DNA of 37,638 nt from an uncultured Chlorobiaceae bacterium (GCA_903824295.1 CAIJWE010000031.1:1-37638); one strand, 5' to 3'. Shown: positions 24,956 through 34,623, counted from the first letter of the stretch. Translations and numbers: made by a program. The notes: generated by a model from the sequence alone, not told the origin.

Positions 24956-26629
24956 TCAAAGCAGACGAATTCTGAAAAAGCGCTCCGGTTGATGAAAATC
25001 AGCCGGTCGTGGCGCTTGATTCCACCAGGGAAAAAGAGCTAACCCACCCCTGCCGGAAGAGGCTGCGCACTGCAGGGCAAGCTTCCCCTCGTTGATGAAG
25101 GGCTGCAACAGTTCCCATGAAAACTCCATACCAAAGAGCCCCTCACCCTGCACCCTATGCACCGCTTTCTGCCAAGGCTCCGCTGAAAGAGCTTCAAAGC
25201 CTTTTGTCCTCTTTCTTGAGGTATCAAAACGAAGCGCAACCCAGTGACCCTCCGGACTCATTTCAAACTCAAGATAGCCGCCACCCGAAACTCCGGAAGC
25301 AAGAAACAGTTCAGAAACGCCGTAGTTCCATAGCCCGTCAATAAAACTTCCTGCCGGAATGGTTGAGGGCGGCTTGACGGCAAAAATGGCCGGATCTCGA
25401 CTGCTGGTTGTCCAGCGAAGAAAGGGCGCTTCGGGTTCAAGGGCCGCATCCGCAAGCGAACGCAACTGCTCAACAGCGACAAACGCTCCGGCAGGAAAAT
25501 CCCAGTCGAGAGCCGCATAGCCGACCAGCGGCCCCTGCATGAGCATTCGGGGAAAGAGCGAATCCGGAGTTGCCGCCGCGCCCTCCTCCTGCGGATTCCA
25601 TAACAGACCGGCCCACTTTTTCGAAGGGTCCAGTTTGTCAGCCGTAGAAGCAACACCGCACGACGCAAGCAGATCGCCATCAAACAACCCGACACACTGC
25701 ACCTCAAGATCGAGCTGGGCCCCTGCCTCTGCAAGCGCTGCCTGTTGCATTCGGGCAGCAAGCGTGAGCACCTCCCGTGCCGTTGCCCCGCCCCTGTTAT
25801 AAATAAAGTTGGCATGATGGGGACTTACCATGGCGCCACCCTCCGCCACCCCCTTGAAACCAAGCTCCTCAAAGATGCTGCCGCTCGAACGCCCCACCGC
25901 ATAGTTGTTCTTGAAGGTCGAGCCGCAACTCGGAAAGTCGAAATGGTGCTTCGCCTCACGCTCACCTTCATGGCCCTGCATCAACGTTCTTGTCTCCTCT
26001 TCCGGGCGGGCGAGGGGAAAACGCAAAAGAGCGGCAACCACAATCTCCGGACTCTCCATAAGGGCAGTATGCTTATAACCGTAAAAAATCTCTTCCGGCA
26101 ACCGCCAACGCAGGCAACCCTCAACCGAGAGCGTCAAAACCGCCGCCGTAATGGCCGAAACCTCGCCCCCGAAACAGCGGGCATTCATCCTTACCGTTGC
26201 CCCTATCTGGCCGGGTAGCCGGTAGAGCCACTCGCCTCCTCCCCTGCCAGCCCGCAACAACTCTTCGGCAATGCGGCTGTTCTCCACCCCCGCCTCGCAA
26301 AAAAGCTCATCATCCGAGAGCCAAAAAAAGCGCTCCATCCGGCCAAGGGAGATTACCACACCCGAAAAATCATCGTCCGAAAAAAGGATATTGCTTCCGC
26401 TGCCCATGAGCGCAAGCGGGAGGCGCTGCCCGACACTCCAAAGCAAAATATCGGCAAGCTCCGCCAGAGATGCTGGTTCGGAAAAATAACGAGCGCTCCC
26501 CCCTATTCCGTAATAACCCCTTTCGGCAAGAGAGAGATTTTCGGAAACAGCGGGTGGTACGGAATGGCAATAATGGGTCATGCTCCATAAAGGGTTCGTT
26601 GTTTTCATGGAACAATCAGACTGATCCAT
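24956..26629 (-). CDS. murB: MurB with C-terminal CBM9/DOMON-like extension
   Basis: UDP-N-acetylenolpyruvoylglucosamine reductase, the NADPH/FAD step of UDP-MurNAc synthesis. The first ~330 residues have 'GIGGSARYF', 'LMGSGSNILFSDDDF', 'GLPGQIG'-like 'RLPGQIGATVRMNA', the catalytic Ser in 'PSCGSTFKN', and 'HHANFIYNRGGATAREVL'. About 200 further residues follow, with 'FLRWTTSSRDPAIF', 'LWNYGVSELFL', 'YLEFEMSPEGHWVALRFD' and 'GMEFSWELLQPF'. This pattern looks like family 9 carbohydrate-binding/DOMON-like folds. Usual MurB is 300-350 residues. I start at 26629 because GGAG lies eight bases upstream; 26608 and 26581 are alternatives. The start overlaps the kinase gene's end by 14 bases. Confidence 0.85.
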   Translation of the reverse strand: MDQSDCSMKTTNPLWSMTHYCHSVPPAVSENLSLAERGYYGIGGSARYFSEPASLAELADILLWSVGQRLPLALMGSGSNILFSDDDFSGVVISLGRMERFFWLSDDELFCEAGVENSRIAEELLRAGRGGGEWLYRLPGQIGATVRMNARCFGGEVSAITAAVLTLSVEGCLRWRLPEEIFYGYKHTALMESPEIVVAALLRFPLARPEEETRTLMQGHEGEREAKHHFDFPSCGSTFKNNYAVGRSSGSIFEELGFKGVAEGGAMVSPHHANFIYNRGGATAREVLTLAARMQQAALAEAGAQLDLEVQCVGLFDGDLLASCGVASTADKLDPSKKWAGLLWNPQEEGAAATPDSLFPRMLMQGPLVGYAALDWDFPAGAFVAVEQLRSLADAALEPEAPFLRWTTSSRDPAIFAVKPPSTIPAGSFIDGLWNYGVSELFLASGVSGGGYLEFEMSPEGHWVALRFDTSRKRTKGFEALSAEPWQKAVHRVQGEGLFGMEFSWELLQPFINEGKLALQCAASSGRGGLALFPWWNQAPRPADFHQPERFFRIRLL

Positions 26630-27947
26630 TGTCTTCGCTCCGGGGCATATAAATATCAAATATCGTCCCTGCTCCCTTTCTGCTGAAAGCGTATATCGCA
26701 CCCCGATTCTGCCGGACAATACCGTAGACCGCGGCCAGCCCGAGGCCAGTACCCTCTGTCAACGATTTTGTTAAAAAAAACGGTTCAAAAACAGAGTCAA
26801 GTATCTCCTTGTCTATATCACTTCCATCATCGTGCACCTGAAGCAACACATAATCACCAGGCACCATTTCAGTATGAGTACTACAGAATGTTCTATCAAC
26901 GACGACATTTCTTGTCGTGATGCTCAGTGTTCCGCTCTCCTTGATGGCATCCCTTGCATTGAGGGCAAGTTTGATCAGAAGCTGTTCGATTTGTGTCGAA
27001 TCCATCTTCACCGACCAAAGCCCTTCGCCTGGAGTAAAGATTACCTTGATATGCTCTCCCAGCAGGCGTTGAAGCATCTTGATGATATGCTCAACCACAA
27101 CATTGAGATTGAGTGTCGTCGGAGAAATCATCTGCTTTCCGCCAAAAGCAAGCAGTTGACTAACAATCCTGGCTGACTTCATGATGGAACTCCGCACTGC
27201 GATAAGTGAGCGATGCGCACTGACGTCAAGCTCCTCCCTGGCTATCAGCAGCTCAATATTGCCAAGCATCACCTGCAGCATATTGTTAAACTCATGGGCA
27301 ACACCACCTGCAAGCCGGCCGATCGACTCCATCTTCCGGGACTGAAGCAGAGTTGCCTGCAACCGGGTATTCTCCGTCTCGATCTGCTTTTGCCTGGTTA
27401 TATCAGAAAGCACCATCCTGCATGACTGTCCATCATCATGAACGACCGCTTCAATACGCACCACACATCGCGGTGCCAAAGGGTCATCTTCATGCGCAAG
27501 CAGAACCTCACAGAATGCCGGCTCCTGATGACTGAATACCCGCTCCATCAATGCGTTAAACACCCAGCCCTCTTCCGGATCAACAAAGAGTACAAAGCGC
27601 ACCCCCTTCATGAGGCTGCGCTCCACACCAACCATCCTTGTTGCCGTCAGATTTACCTCAAGTACGGTACTGTCGCACGCAAGGGTCAGGTAGCCCACCG
27701 GTGCGAAGTCATAAAGCTCGGTATAGCGCTCCAGCCCCTTTTCCAGATCATCGCGCGACTGCAGAAGCTCCTCCTGCTGCATTTCAAGCTCAATCTGGTG
27801 AACCAATAATTCGTGAATCATACGGTGCATATCACCCGGTGACAGACAAAAGCCCTCACTGTTCGGCTTGTTTTCAAGCAATCGCTCTTCAGCCCTGCGC
27901 CGCAATGCCAGGAGATTCTCTGAAAGTGCCCTGTTTTTTTTCATCAT
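26616..27947 (-). CDS. PAS-domain sensor histidine kinase
   Basis: 443 residues, soluble. An N-terminal coiled region ('HELLVHQIELEMQQEELLQSRDDLEK', shown in part by its heptads) precedes a PAS domain (~75-190, 'YDFAPVGYLTL'). The H-box 'GGVAHEFNNML' has His219, the N-box is 'LALNARDAIKESG', and G2 is 'GTGLGL'. The G1 box reads 'DDGSDI' where 'DxGxG' is usual, so the second glycine is replaced by Asp and ATP binding may be altered. No receiver domain or separate response regulator is adjacent. AAGGA before the ATG-ATG start sits at the end of the cheBR gene, 15 bp away; likely cotranscribed. The partner may be the CheB-CheR-PAS protein upstream. Confidence 0.87.
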   Translation of the reverse strand: MMKKNRALSENLLALRRRAEERLLENKPNSEGFCLSPGDMHRMIHELLVHQIELEMQQEELLQSRDDLEKGLERYTELYDFAPVGYLTLACDSTVLEVNLTATRMVGVERSLMKGVRFVLFVDPEEGWVFNALMERVFSHQEPAFCEVLLAHEDDPLAPRCVVRIEAVVHDDGQSCRMVLSDITRQKQIETENTRLQATLLQSRKMESIGRLAGGVAHEFNNMLQVMLGNIELLIAREELDVSAHRSLIAVRSSIMKSARIVSQLLAFGGKQMISPTTLNLNVVVEHIIKMLQRLLGEHIKVIFTPGEGLWSVKMDSTQIEQLLIKLALNARDAIKESGTLSITTRNVVVDRTFCSTHTEMVPGDYVLLQVHDDGSDIDKEILDSVFEPFFLTKSLTEGTGLGLAAVYGIVRQNRGAIYAFSRKGAGTIFDIYMPRSEDNGSV

Positions 27948-27962
27948 TGACTTATCCTTGTT

Positions 27963-30900
27963 TCAGGTGCTCTTTGTTCCCTGCTGGGGGGTACTGATTT
28001 CAATAAATGTTGAGACAACCAGGAATACATCTGCCCTACCCGCCTTGAAACGGGGCAGTGCACTGACCTTGAACCACTGCACCCCCTTGTCATGATCCTG
28101 TAAAATACCCATGACAAGATCTTTGACCGGCTTGCCGGAACGCAAAACAAACTGCACAGGATATTCGTCAACCGGAAACGGCGATCCATCTTCGTGAACA
28201 ACGCTCCATAGCAACTCTTCCAGCCTCCTGTTGTGCATCTCCTTTATAGAAATCCGAAGAATACGTTCCATCTCTCCATTCGCCATCAGAATTCGGCCGT
28301 CACCATCATGGAGGATAGCTCCACCGGGCATGGCTTCAAACAAAAAACGAAACCGCTCTTCTGTTTCCCGCAAACAGCCTTCAAGCTTCTTGGAAGCCGT
28401 GATTTCGGTAAACGTAATCACCAACCCGACAATCCTGTTTTCCTGGGTACGATAGGGCATGATTTTCACGATAAACCAGCGTCCATCACTTGCCGATATC
28501 TGCTTTTCACTGTACACAAGGGTGCGAAGCACCTCCTTTGCATCACTAACCAGCTCAGGATAGTCCAGATCACTGACAATATCGGTTATGGGACGACCAA
28601 CGTCCGTAGGAATCACTTTGATGATCGCTGAAATCCGGTTGGTGAACCGACGTATGTGGAGCGCATCATCAAGAAAAAGCGTTGCAATATCAGTGCTGTT
28701 CAGCAGGTTTTTCATATCATTATTGCTCTCCGACAGATCGATGACCTTCGATTGCAGCTCCTGATTGACCGTCTGCAACTCCTCATTCAATGACTGCATC
28801 TCCTCCTTGGAGGTAGTCAGCTCCTCGTTAGTGCTCTGCAACTCTTCATTGGCCGACTGCATCTCTTCATTCATCGATTTTAACTCCTCCTGCGAGCTCT
28901 GCATCTCTTCGCGGATGGTCAAAATCTCATGACGAGCCTCCATAAGTTCCTGATCGATCAACCCGGGATGGCTACCTCCACCATCTGCCGATGCCGCACT
29001 CCCATTTGCCAATCCGGATTCAACACGATCCACATCCTTAAACGTAATCAAAACCAACCCTCTCAAAAGGTCGGGTTTCTCAAGCAATTCAACCGTCAGA
29101 TCCAGCCGCTGCGACCCTCCATTTGTACCAACAGTTACCCCCTTTTTGGTAAGGGTTGTTTTTTTATGAAGCACACTCCCGAACAGCATATTCAGTTCAT
29201 AGCTAATCCCTTTGCGAGCCATCGCAAAAACATTCCAGTTGGCCTTGCCTGAGGCTGGCTCAAGATATTTGCCGGTTCGTCCATTGATATAGATGATATC
29301 GCCCTTCTCATTGACCAGCACCGCCGCAGGGGTATAATGCTGAAGCAACAACTGGTCAGTTACTGATTGCAGGTTCACGTTGGTTATTTTCATTGCTGTC
29401 TGGTTGCTCATCATCTCAGGCATTTTATGCAACATCGGGGAAAAAGAGGCTGGAAACTCAACAGGTTCAACCCGATGCCCATAAGCCAGCTTCCTGTAAA
29501 TTCGTGCTTTTGCATCAAGAGTATCAAACAGATAGGTGAATGAACCGATGCTTTCAGCCGTACCAAGAAAAAGGAGGCCTCGGTCGTTGAGACTGTAATG
29601 AAACAAGGGAAGGAGCTTTTGCTGCAACCCCTGCTCCATATAAATCAAAAGATTTCGGCATATAATAATGTCGAGCTTGGTGAACGGGGGATCCATAATG
29701 ACATTATGGGGCGCAAAGACAATGCTCTCGCGAATCTCTCTCGATATCCGGAGGCATTGATGTTCATCTTTTACAAAAAAGCGCTGCAACCGTTCAATGG
29801 AAACATCAGCCGATATATTGGGCGGATAGATACCCTGACGCGCCTTGTCAATAGCATCGGTATCGAGGTCGGTTGCAAAAATCTGGAGCCGGTAATTCCT
29901 TGCCGGGTTTACCGCTTCAACCGCCTCCCTGAAGGTAATGGCGAGAGAATAGGCTTCCTCTCTGGTGGAACAGCCGACCACCCATGCCCGAATAAGATCA
30001 TCAGCCGGTCGGGAAGAGAGAAGAGGAAGAATCGCGCTCTTTTTTAACACCTCCCAGACAGCAGTATCCCGAAAAAAGTTGGTTACCCCAATCAGCAGCT
30101 CCTTGAAAAGCAGTGCAACTTCATGCGGATTCTCCTGCAAAAAATGAACATAACTCTCCATCTTTTCAATCTCATGAATACCCATACGACGTTCAATCCG
30201 CCGATAAAGTGTATTTTTTTTATACAGCGAAAAATCATGGCCGGTATGCACACGCAGGAGGATAATCACTTTTTCGAGTGCACTCTGGGCACTCTCCTCA
30301 ATGCGATGCTTTGCTCCGAGCAAAGGATGATCTCTATTGAGATAGGCAAAGAGTCGATTCTCTTCGCAAGAAAAATGCAGATGCTTGAGATAAGAGAAGA
30401 TTCTTGCAGGAAGTTCCTCTACAGAAGCGACAACATCAGCCAAACCGGAGTTGATTGCGCTACGAGGCATTCCATCAAACTTGGCCGATGAGGGATCCTG
30501 AACAAAAACACCGCCACCCTTCTCCTGTATGGCACGAAGGCCGAGCGTACCATCAGAACCCATACCTGAAAGAATGACTCCAATGGAGTACTGACGAAGG
30601 TCACAAGCCATGGAGCGAAAAAAAGAGTCAATCGGCAGACGCAATCCCCGTGGCTCAACAGGATCAAGCAAATGCAACGTCCCGTTCAACATCGACATAT
30701 CCTTGTTTGGAGGAATGAGGTAGACATGATCTCGCTCAATAAGCAGACCATCGCTGACCTGAAAAACCTTCATATCGGTAACCCGCTGAAGCAGCTCCAC
30801 CATGATACCCTTATGCGTCGGATCAAGATGCTGGACAATCACAAAAGCCATACCACATCTCGATGGGACGTTCTTGAGAAAAATCTCAAGGGCTTCCAAC

Positions 30901-31010
30901 CCGCCCGCAGAAGAACCAATGCCGACAACAGGAAAATTGATCTGCTTTAGATGCACCTCCCCGGAATTTTCTGCCTTAACGTCCGGATGAGGGGGTAACT
31001 CTTTCTTCAT
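27963..31010 (-). CDS. CheB-CheR-PAS fusion signalling protein
   Basis: 1015 residues. The CheB methylesterase (~25-205) has Ser34 ('GIGSSAGG'), His61 ('VQHLDP') and Asp153 ('SGMGSDG'), a complete triad without a receiver domain. The CheR methyltransferase (~220-500) has 'LLIGVTNFFRD', 'FATDLD' and 'ICRNLLIYM'. Its SAM loop reads 'GCSTREEAYS' instead of 'GCSTGEEAYS', with Arg350 replacing the glycine through an AGA codon. A glutamate-rich coiled coil (~690-765) precedes two PAS domains (~770-880 and ~885-1000). No chemoreceptors or cheA are in the window and green sulfur bacteria are generally non-motile, so a non-chemotaxis role is likely. AGAGAAG precedes the ATG. Heads the cheBR-kinase-murB run. 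Confidence 0.92.
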   Translation of the reverse strand: MKKELPPHPDVKAENSGEVHLKQINFPVVGIGSSAGGLEALEIFLKNVPSRCGMAFVIVQHLDPTHKGIMVELLQRVTDMKVFQVSDGLLIERDHVYLIPPNKDMSMLNGTLHLLDPVEPRGLRLPIDSFFRSMACDLRQYSIGVILSGMGSDGTLGLRAIQEKGGGVFVQDPSSAKFDGMPRSAINSGLADVVASVEELPARIFSYLKHLHFSCEENRLFAYLNRDHPLLGAKHRIEESAQSALEKVIILLRVHTGHDFSLYKKNTLYRRIERRMGIHEIEKMESYVHFLQENPHEVALLFKELLIGVTNFFRDTAVWEVLKKSAILPLLSSRPADDLIRAWVVGCSTREEAYSLAITFREAVEAVNPARNYRLQIFATDLDTDAIDKARQGIYPPNISADVSIERLQRFFVKDEHQCLRISREIRESIVFAPHNVIMDPPFTKLDIIICRNLLIYMEQGLQQKLLPLFHYSLNDRGLLFLGTAESIGSFTYLFDTLDAKARIYRKLAYGHRVEPVEFPASFSPMLHKMPEMMSNQTAMKITNVNLQSVTDQLLLQHYTPAAVLVNEKGDIIYINGRTGKYLEPASGKANWNVFAMARKGISYELNMLFGSVLHKKTTLTKKGVTVGTNGGSQRLDLTVELLEKPDLLRGLVLITFKDVDRVESGLANGSAASADGGGSHPGLIDQELMEARHEILTIREEMQSSQEELKSMNEEMQSANEELQSTNEELTTSKEEMQSLNEELQTVNQELQSKVIDLSESNNDMKNLLNSTDIATLFLDDALHIRRFTNRISAIIKVIPTDVGRPITDIVSDLDYPELVSDAKEVLRTLVYSEKQISASDGRWFIVKIMPYRTQENRIVGLVITFTEITASKKLEGCLRETEERFRFLFEAMPGGAILHDGDGRILMANGEMERILRISIKEMHNRRLEELLWSVVHEDGSPFPVDEYPVQFVLRSGKPVKDLVMGILQDHDKGVQWFKVSALPRFKAGRADVFLVVSTFIEISTPQQGTKST

Positions 31011-31187
31011 AAATCTTCTCTTGTTGGACGGTCTCTGGAATAAGGGATTCTCTCAAACTATACGCCATAATTCTCTTCTTTACAAACGAAAGCGGAGGTT
31101 CTTGTTACCCTCCATCTTTCTCTTGTATGGGAAACAACAAATAGCGATATTCCGGCCTGAACCCTGAACCCTCTTACCCCTTGCTCT

Positions 31188-31661
31188 ATGAGTAAACTGT
31201 TCACGATTTTTACTGCCCTCTTTTTTGCAACATCCGTCACACTTTTTGCGGCAGACAACACGACGGAACCACCGGCACAGTTCGGCACCATCACCGTGCA
31301 CATTACCGGCATGACAAATCTGGTTGGCATGTTTGGCGTTTCACTCTACAATTCAAAAAAAGGGTTTCCCGGCAAACACAAACAAGCCTTTGCCTCACTC
31401 ATGAAAAAAGTGACCGGCACTAACGATACCGTTGTTTTTGAGCACCTTCCCTACGGCAACTACGCCGTCAGCATCATGCACGACGAAAATAACAACGAAA
31501 AACTTGATACCAACTTTATTGGTATACCAAAAGAGGGAGTGGGGGTTTCAAACAACCCGAAAATCGGATTTGGCGGACCAAAATTCCAGGATTCCGTTTT
31601 CACGCTCGACCAGAAAGAGCTTGAGATAACCGTTGCCATGAAATACCGGATCGCTTCATAA
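31188..31661 (+). CDS. Secreted DUF2141 protein
   Basis: 157 residues with a clear Sec signal peptide ('MSKLFTIFTALFFATSVTLFA', cleavage near 21). The rest fits DUF2141: 'VHITGMTNLVGMFGVSLYNSKKGF', read as beta strands, then 'YGNYAVSIMHDENNNEKLDTNFIGIPKEG'. The acidic 'DENNNEKLD' segment resembles a calcium-binding loop. Predicted small periplasmic or outer-surface beta-sandwich; function unknown in the family. No convincing ribosome site is visible before the ATG. Divergent from cheBR and convergent with cobS (9-bp gap). Confidence 0.82.
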   Translation: MSKLFTIFTALFFATSVTLFAADNTTEPPAQFGTITVHITGMTNLVGMFGVSLYNSKKGFPGKHKQAFASLMKKVTGTNDTVVFEHLPYGNYAVSIMHDENNNEKLDTNFIGIPKEGVGVSNNPKIGFGGPKFQDSVFTLDQKELEITVAMKYRIAS

Positions 31662-31670
31662 AGCAAGCCG

Positions 31671-32459
31671 CTATGGATAACACCTGAACCATAGCGGCAA
31701 CTCCCCCTGCGCCCTGAAGGCCGCATAAAGCGCGGCCGCAATCCAGACGAAAAGCTCGGTCACCTCGCTTCCAGCACCCAGCACATCGCCGGTAACGCCA
31801 CCGATTTTGCGCCAGCTCAACCCTCCGGTCAACAGCGCCCCAACCAGTGATGCCGAGACCACGGTAACAAGCGCAGAGAGGTCAGCACCAAGAAGAGCTG
31901 CAAGAAACAAGAGCGTCAGCAGTGAAGTAACCACAATATGGAGCGCTCCAGCACCGCTGACAAAGGCTTGCGCCGTCCCTCCCTCACTGCGGGCATAAGG
32001 AAGCGCTGAGGCGAGAAGAACCTGCACCTGGCGGGCGAGCAGAACACCTGCCGCAATCAACGCAAAGGCTCCAAGGCTGACAAGTTTAAAAAGGGCAATC
32101 CATTTGAGAAGCATCATGGCGCCAAGTGCAATAGCTCCGAACGAACCGACGTTGGGATCTTTCATGATCCGCAGTGCCGCCTCCCTTGTCCGTCCCCCCC
32201 AGAATCCATCGGCCAGATCGGCCAGGCCGTCCAGATGCATTCCCCGGCTCAAAACAATGCCACTCAGCAGCACAAACGCCGCCGACAACTCATTCCACCC
32301 GAGCAAAGAGGTGGAAAAACCGATTGCCGCTTCGATGATCCCAAGCAACAGGCCGACAACAGGGAACCAGAAGAGCGACAGGCTGAAGGTGTCGCACTCT
32401 TTTCCCGGAACCGGAAGCACCGTGAGGGTTCTCAGAGCTGTAACAAGGCCGCTCAGCAC
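31671..32459 (-). CDS. cobS: Adenosylcobinamide-GDP ribazoletransferase CobS
   Basis: Membrane enzyme joining adenosylcobinamide-GDP and alpha-ribazole to complete cobalamin. 262 hydrophobic residues with several predicted membrane spans and the family motif 'HLDGLADLADGFWGGRTREAALRIMKDPNVGSFG' (given in part: the 'GGRTREAALRIMKDPNVGS' core). GTG start three bases after the cobT stop, with GGGGAG overlapping the end of cobT, so translation is coupled. Confidence 0.95.
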   Translation of the reverse strand: MLSGLVTALRTLTVLPVPGKECDTFSLSLFWFPVVGLLLGIIEAAIGFSTSLLGWNELSAAFVLLSGIVLSRGMHLDGLADLADGFWGGRTREAALRIMKDPNVGSFGAIALGAMMLLKWIALFKLVSLGAFALIAAGVLLARQVQVLLASALPYARSEGGTAQAFVSGAGALHIVVTSLLTLLFLAALLGADLSALVTVVSASLVGALLTGGLSWRKIGGVTGDVLGAGSEVTELFVWIAAALYAAFRAQGELPLWFRCYP

Positions 32460-32462
32460 CCC

Positions 32463-33527
32463 TTACTCCCCGCTTTTTTCACTGACGCTTGCCGCGCTGA
32501 ACGTGGCCATCTCATTGTAGATTTTCACAGCACCCTCAATAAGCTGCATGGCGATTGCCGCACCCGTTCCCTCACCCAGACGAAGATCAAGATCAAGAAT
32601 CGGGCGGGCGCCAAGCTTCTCCATCACCACCCGGTGCCCCTGTTCGTTAGAGAGATGACTGAAAAAGAGATAGCCGTCAACGGACGGGCAGAGCCTGAGC
32701 GCCACCACCGCTGCGGCCGAAGAGATAAAGCCATCAACCACAACCGGAATACGGGCTGCGGCAGCACCAAGAATAAACCCTGCTATGGCGGCAATTTCGT
32801 AACCTCCAAGCGCGGCAAGCGTGCTGAACGGTGTTGTGCAACAGGAAGCATTAACCGCAATCGCCTGCTTGATTACCGCAATCTTGTGGTGCAGACGCTC
32901 ATCATCGATACCAGTGCCCCTGCCCGTGATGGACTCAACCGGCACATCAAGCAATACCGAATAGAGCGCTGTTGCCGGAGTGGTATTGGCAATCCCCATC
33001 TCTCCGGTTCCAAGGAGATGGTAGCCCGCCTCTTGAGCCGCAGTCGCCAGTTCCGCCCCGCAAAGCAGCGCCTGCAAGGCCTCCTCTTCACTCATGGCTG
33101 GCCCAACCGCCATATTGGCGCTGCCGGGCCGAACCTTTCTTTTGACAAGTCCCGCCAGGTCCGGAAAATGATGGTTCACACCCATATCCACCACATCGAG
33201 GTCAACACCCGCATGGCGCGTCAGCACATTGATAGCCGCACCACCACTGAGCATATTATAGACCATCTGGGGAGTCACCTCTGCCGGAAAAGCCGAAACT
33301 CCTTCCGCCGCCACACCATGATCAGCGGCAAAACAGCATATTTTCTTTTTTGCAAGCCATGGCTTCAGGCTGCCGGTAGCCAGAACATAGTTCAGGGCAA
33401 TCTCCTCCAGTCGTCCCAGGCTTCCCTGCGGTTTGGTCAAATCATCAAGATGGGCCTGAGCCGCCACGCTCAGCGATCGGGAGACCGGCTTGATGCAATC
33501 CAGCAACTGCTGCAACTCTTCATGCAT
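32463..33527 (-). CDS. cobT: Nicotinate-nucleotide-dimethylbenzimidazole phosphoribosyltransferase CobT
   Basis: Activates the lower-ligand base to alpha-ribazole phosphate using nicotinate mononucleotide. 354 residues, the normal length. Motifs: '[11 protein letters not shown]' near 33, 'FAADHGV' near 66, '[13 protein letters not shown]' near 172 and '[11 protein letters not shown]', where Glu319 is the catalytic base. Lies between cobU (50 bp upstream) and cobS. No good ribosome site is seen before the ATG. Confidence 0.96.
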   Translation of the reverse strand: MHEELQQLLDCIKPVSRSLSVAAQAHLDDLTKPQGSLGRLEEIALNYVLATGSLKPWLAKKKICCFAADHGVAAEGVSAFPAEVTPQMVYNMLSGGAAINVLTRHAGVDLDVVDMGVNHHFPDLAGLVKRKVRPGSANMAVGPAMSEEEALQALLCGAELATAAQEAGYHLLGTGEMGIANTTPATALYSVLLDVPVESITGRGTGIDDERLHHKIAVIKQAIAVNASCCTTPFSTLAALGGYEIAAIAGFILGAAAARIPVVVDGFISSAAAVVALRLCPSVDGYLFFSHLSNEQGHRVVMEKLGARPILDLDLRLGEGTGAAIAMQLIEGAVKIYNEMATFSAASVSEKSGE

Positions 33528-33577
33528 AATTCTATTATTATATACGTTGTCAGTTCATTCATACCCTTAACCCTTCG

Positions 33578-34114
33578 CTACTTCAGTCGGAGTGGGAGAC
33601 CACTGCAAAGCAGCCAAGCCTCTGAAGCCAGAGAGGCAACCCGCTGATTGATGATACCGGCAATGTCACGAAACCTTCTGGCCATGGCGTTCTCCGGTAC
33701 AATACCCATCCCCACCTCATTGGAAACAAGAATAACATCATAGTGCAGATTACCTAACGCCTCCAGAAAGCGCTCAATCTGCTGCTCCATCTCCCCCTCT
33801 GCTTTCCCCTCAGCGTAGTGCATGAGGTTTCCGGCCCAGACCGTCAGGCAGTCGAGCAAGAGCACCTCGGTTCCTGCCGGCACTGCCCGCAGGGCGCAAT
33901 CAAGAGCAAGCGGCTCCTCAATTGTTGTAAACTGCCCACTTCGCTCCTCGCGGTGCTTCTGAATTCGCTGCACCATCTCCCCGTCAAAAGGCTCAGCCGT
34001 CGCCAGAAAAACGCGGTTGTTGTAATTTGCGGCAAGTTGCAGGGCAAACGAGCTCTTGCCGCTCCGCGCACCACCGGTTACATAGATAATCTTTGGACGA
34101 CACTCTGCTGCCAT
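33578..34114 (-). CDS. cobU: Adenosylcobinamide kinase/guanylyltransferase CobU
   Basis: Bifunctional enzyme that phosphorylates adenosylcobinamide and adds GMP. 178 residues from the ATG at 34114: P-loop 'VTGGARSGKSSFA', 'FLATAEPFD', 'RIQKHREERSGQF', 'LLDCLTVWAGNLM' and 'VSNEVGMGIVPENAMARRFRD', all typical. The reading frame is open upstream to 34306 but that part is unlike the family. The ATG follows a T-rich run with no ribosome site, so the start could be slightly different. First gene of cobU-cobT-cobS. Confidence 0.93.
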   Translation of the reverse strand: MAAECRPKIIYVTGGARSGKSSFALQLAANYNNRVFLATAEPFDGEMVQRIQKHREERSGQFTTIEEPLALDCALRAVPAGTEVLLLDCLTVWAGNLMHYAEGKAEGEMEQQIERFLEALGNLHYDVILVSNEVGMGIVPENAMARRFRDIAGIINQRVASLASEAWLLCSGLPLRLK

Positions 34115-34623
34115 AAAAAAAACGATAAAAATAAAAAAAACGGTTATCGACGGGCGCATGACAACAAAGCGGCCCTGCGGAGCCTGCCGTAAATGCGGCA
34201 GGGAATATAGTAAACTATTTGTTTTCCTCTGTTTCCCCTTACAACCCAATACTCGCAACCCCGGCTGGCGGAAAAACTCTGCATCAATGGAGCGCAAGCA
34301 CCACAAGCCACGTATATATATACGGGATCATGCTGCTCTCAACTATAATTTTTTTTTCATAAAACCACTCACCAATTATCTCTATTGAATCAAACGTCTT
34401 AACAATTTTATTCATAAAAAAAACATCCTGCATCAAAAAAAATCATAAAAAACGTATATATATTTTTTTATTTATTTCACAGATTATATATATTTCTCGC
34501 AGAAACAAGATGGAACTGGTGGGGGGATAAAGATTCAGCAGACACTCACCGTGACAATCGAGTTACAGATAATCAGGTTTTTTTAATAAAGATCAAGTAA
34601 TAAAACACAAACAGGATATTACC
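34115..34623. other. Divergent AT-rich region between cobU and the fibre operon
   Basis: A 509-bp stretch without a supported gene. On the cobU side, CCTGCCG/CGGCAGG forms a hairpin at 34183-34202. I looked for a cobalamin riboswitch upstream of cobU and could not find its conserved core. A perfect palindrome CGTATATATATACG lies at 34311-34324, with other TATATA runs near 34453-34495. The right half (34330-34500) is over 75% A+T and probably carries the promoter of the DUF4402 genes. Confidence 0.55.
34311..34324. promoter_or_regulatory. Perfect AT palindrome
   Basis: CGTATATATATACG is self-complementary over 14 bases and lies between the divergent cob and fibre operons. It could be an operator; its AT-rich setting makes chance possible. 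Confidence 0.25.

Noticed and set aside
32235-33647. Open frame of 470 codons on the plus strand opposite cobS/cobT/cobU
   Set aside because: Antisense to cobT over its whole length; the protein is His/Arg-rich, as expected of a shadow frame, with no motifs.
34115-34330. Cobalamin riboswitch upstream of cobU
   Set aside because: Expected by context, but I could not find the conserved B12-box core on the minus strand, only a small hairpin at 34183-34202.
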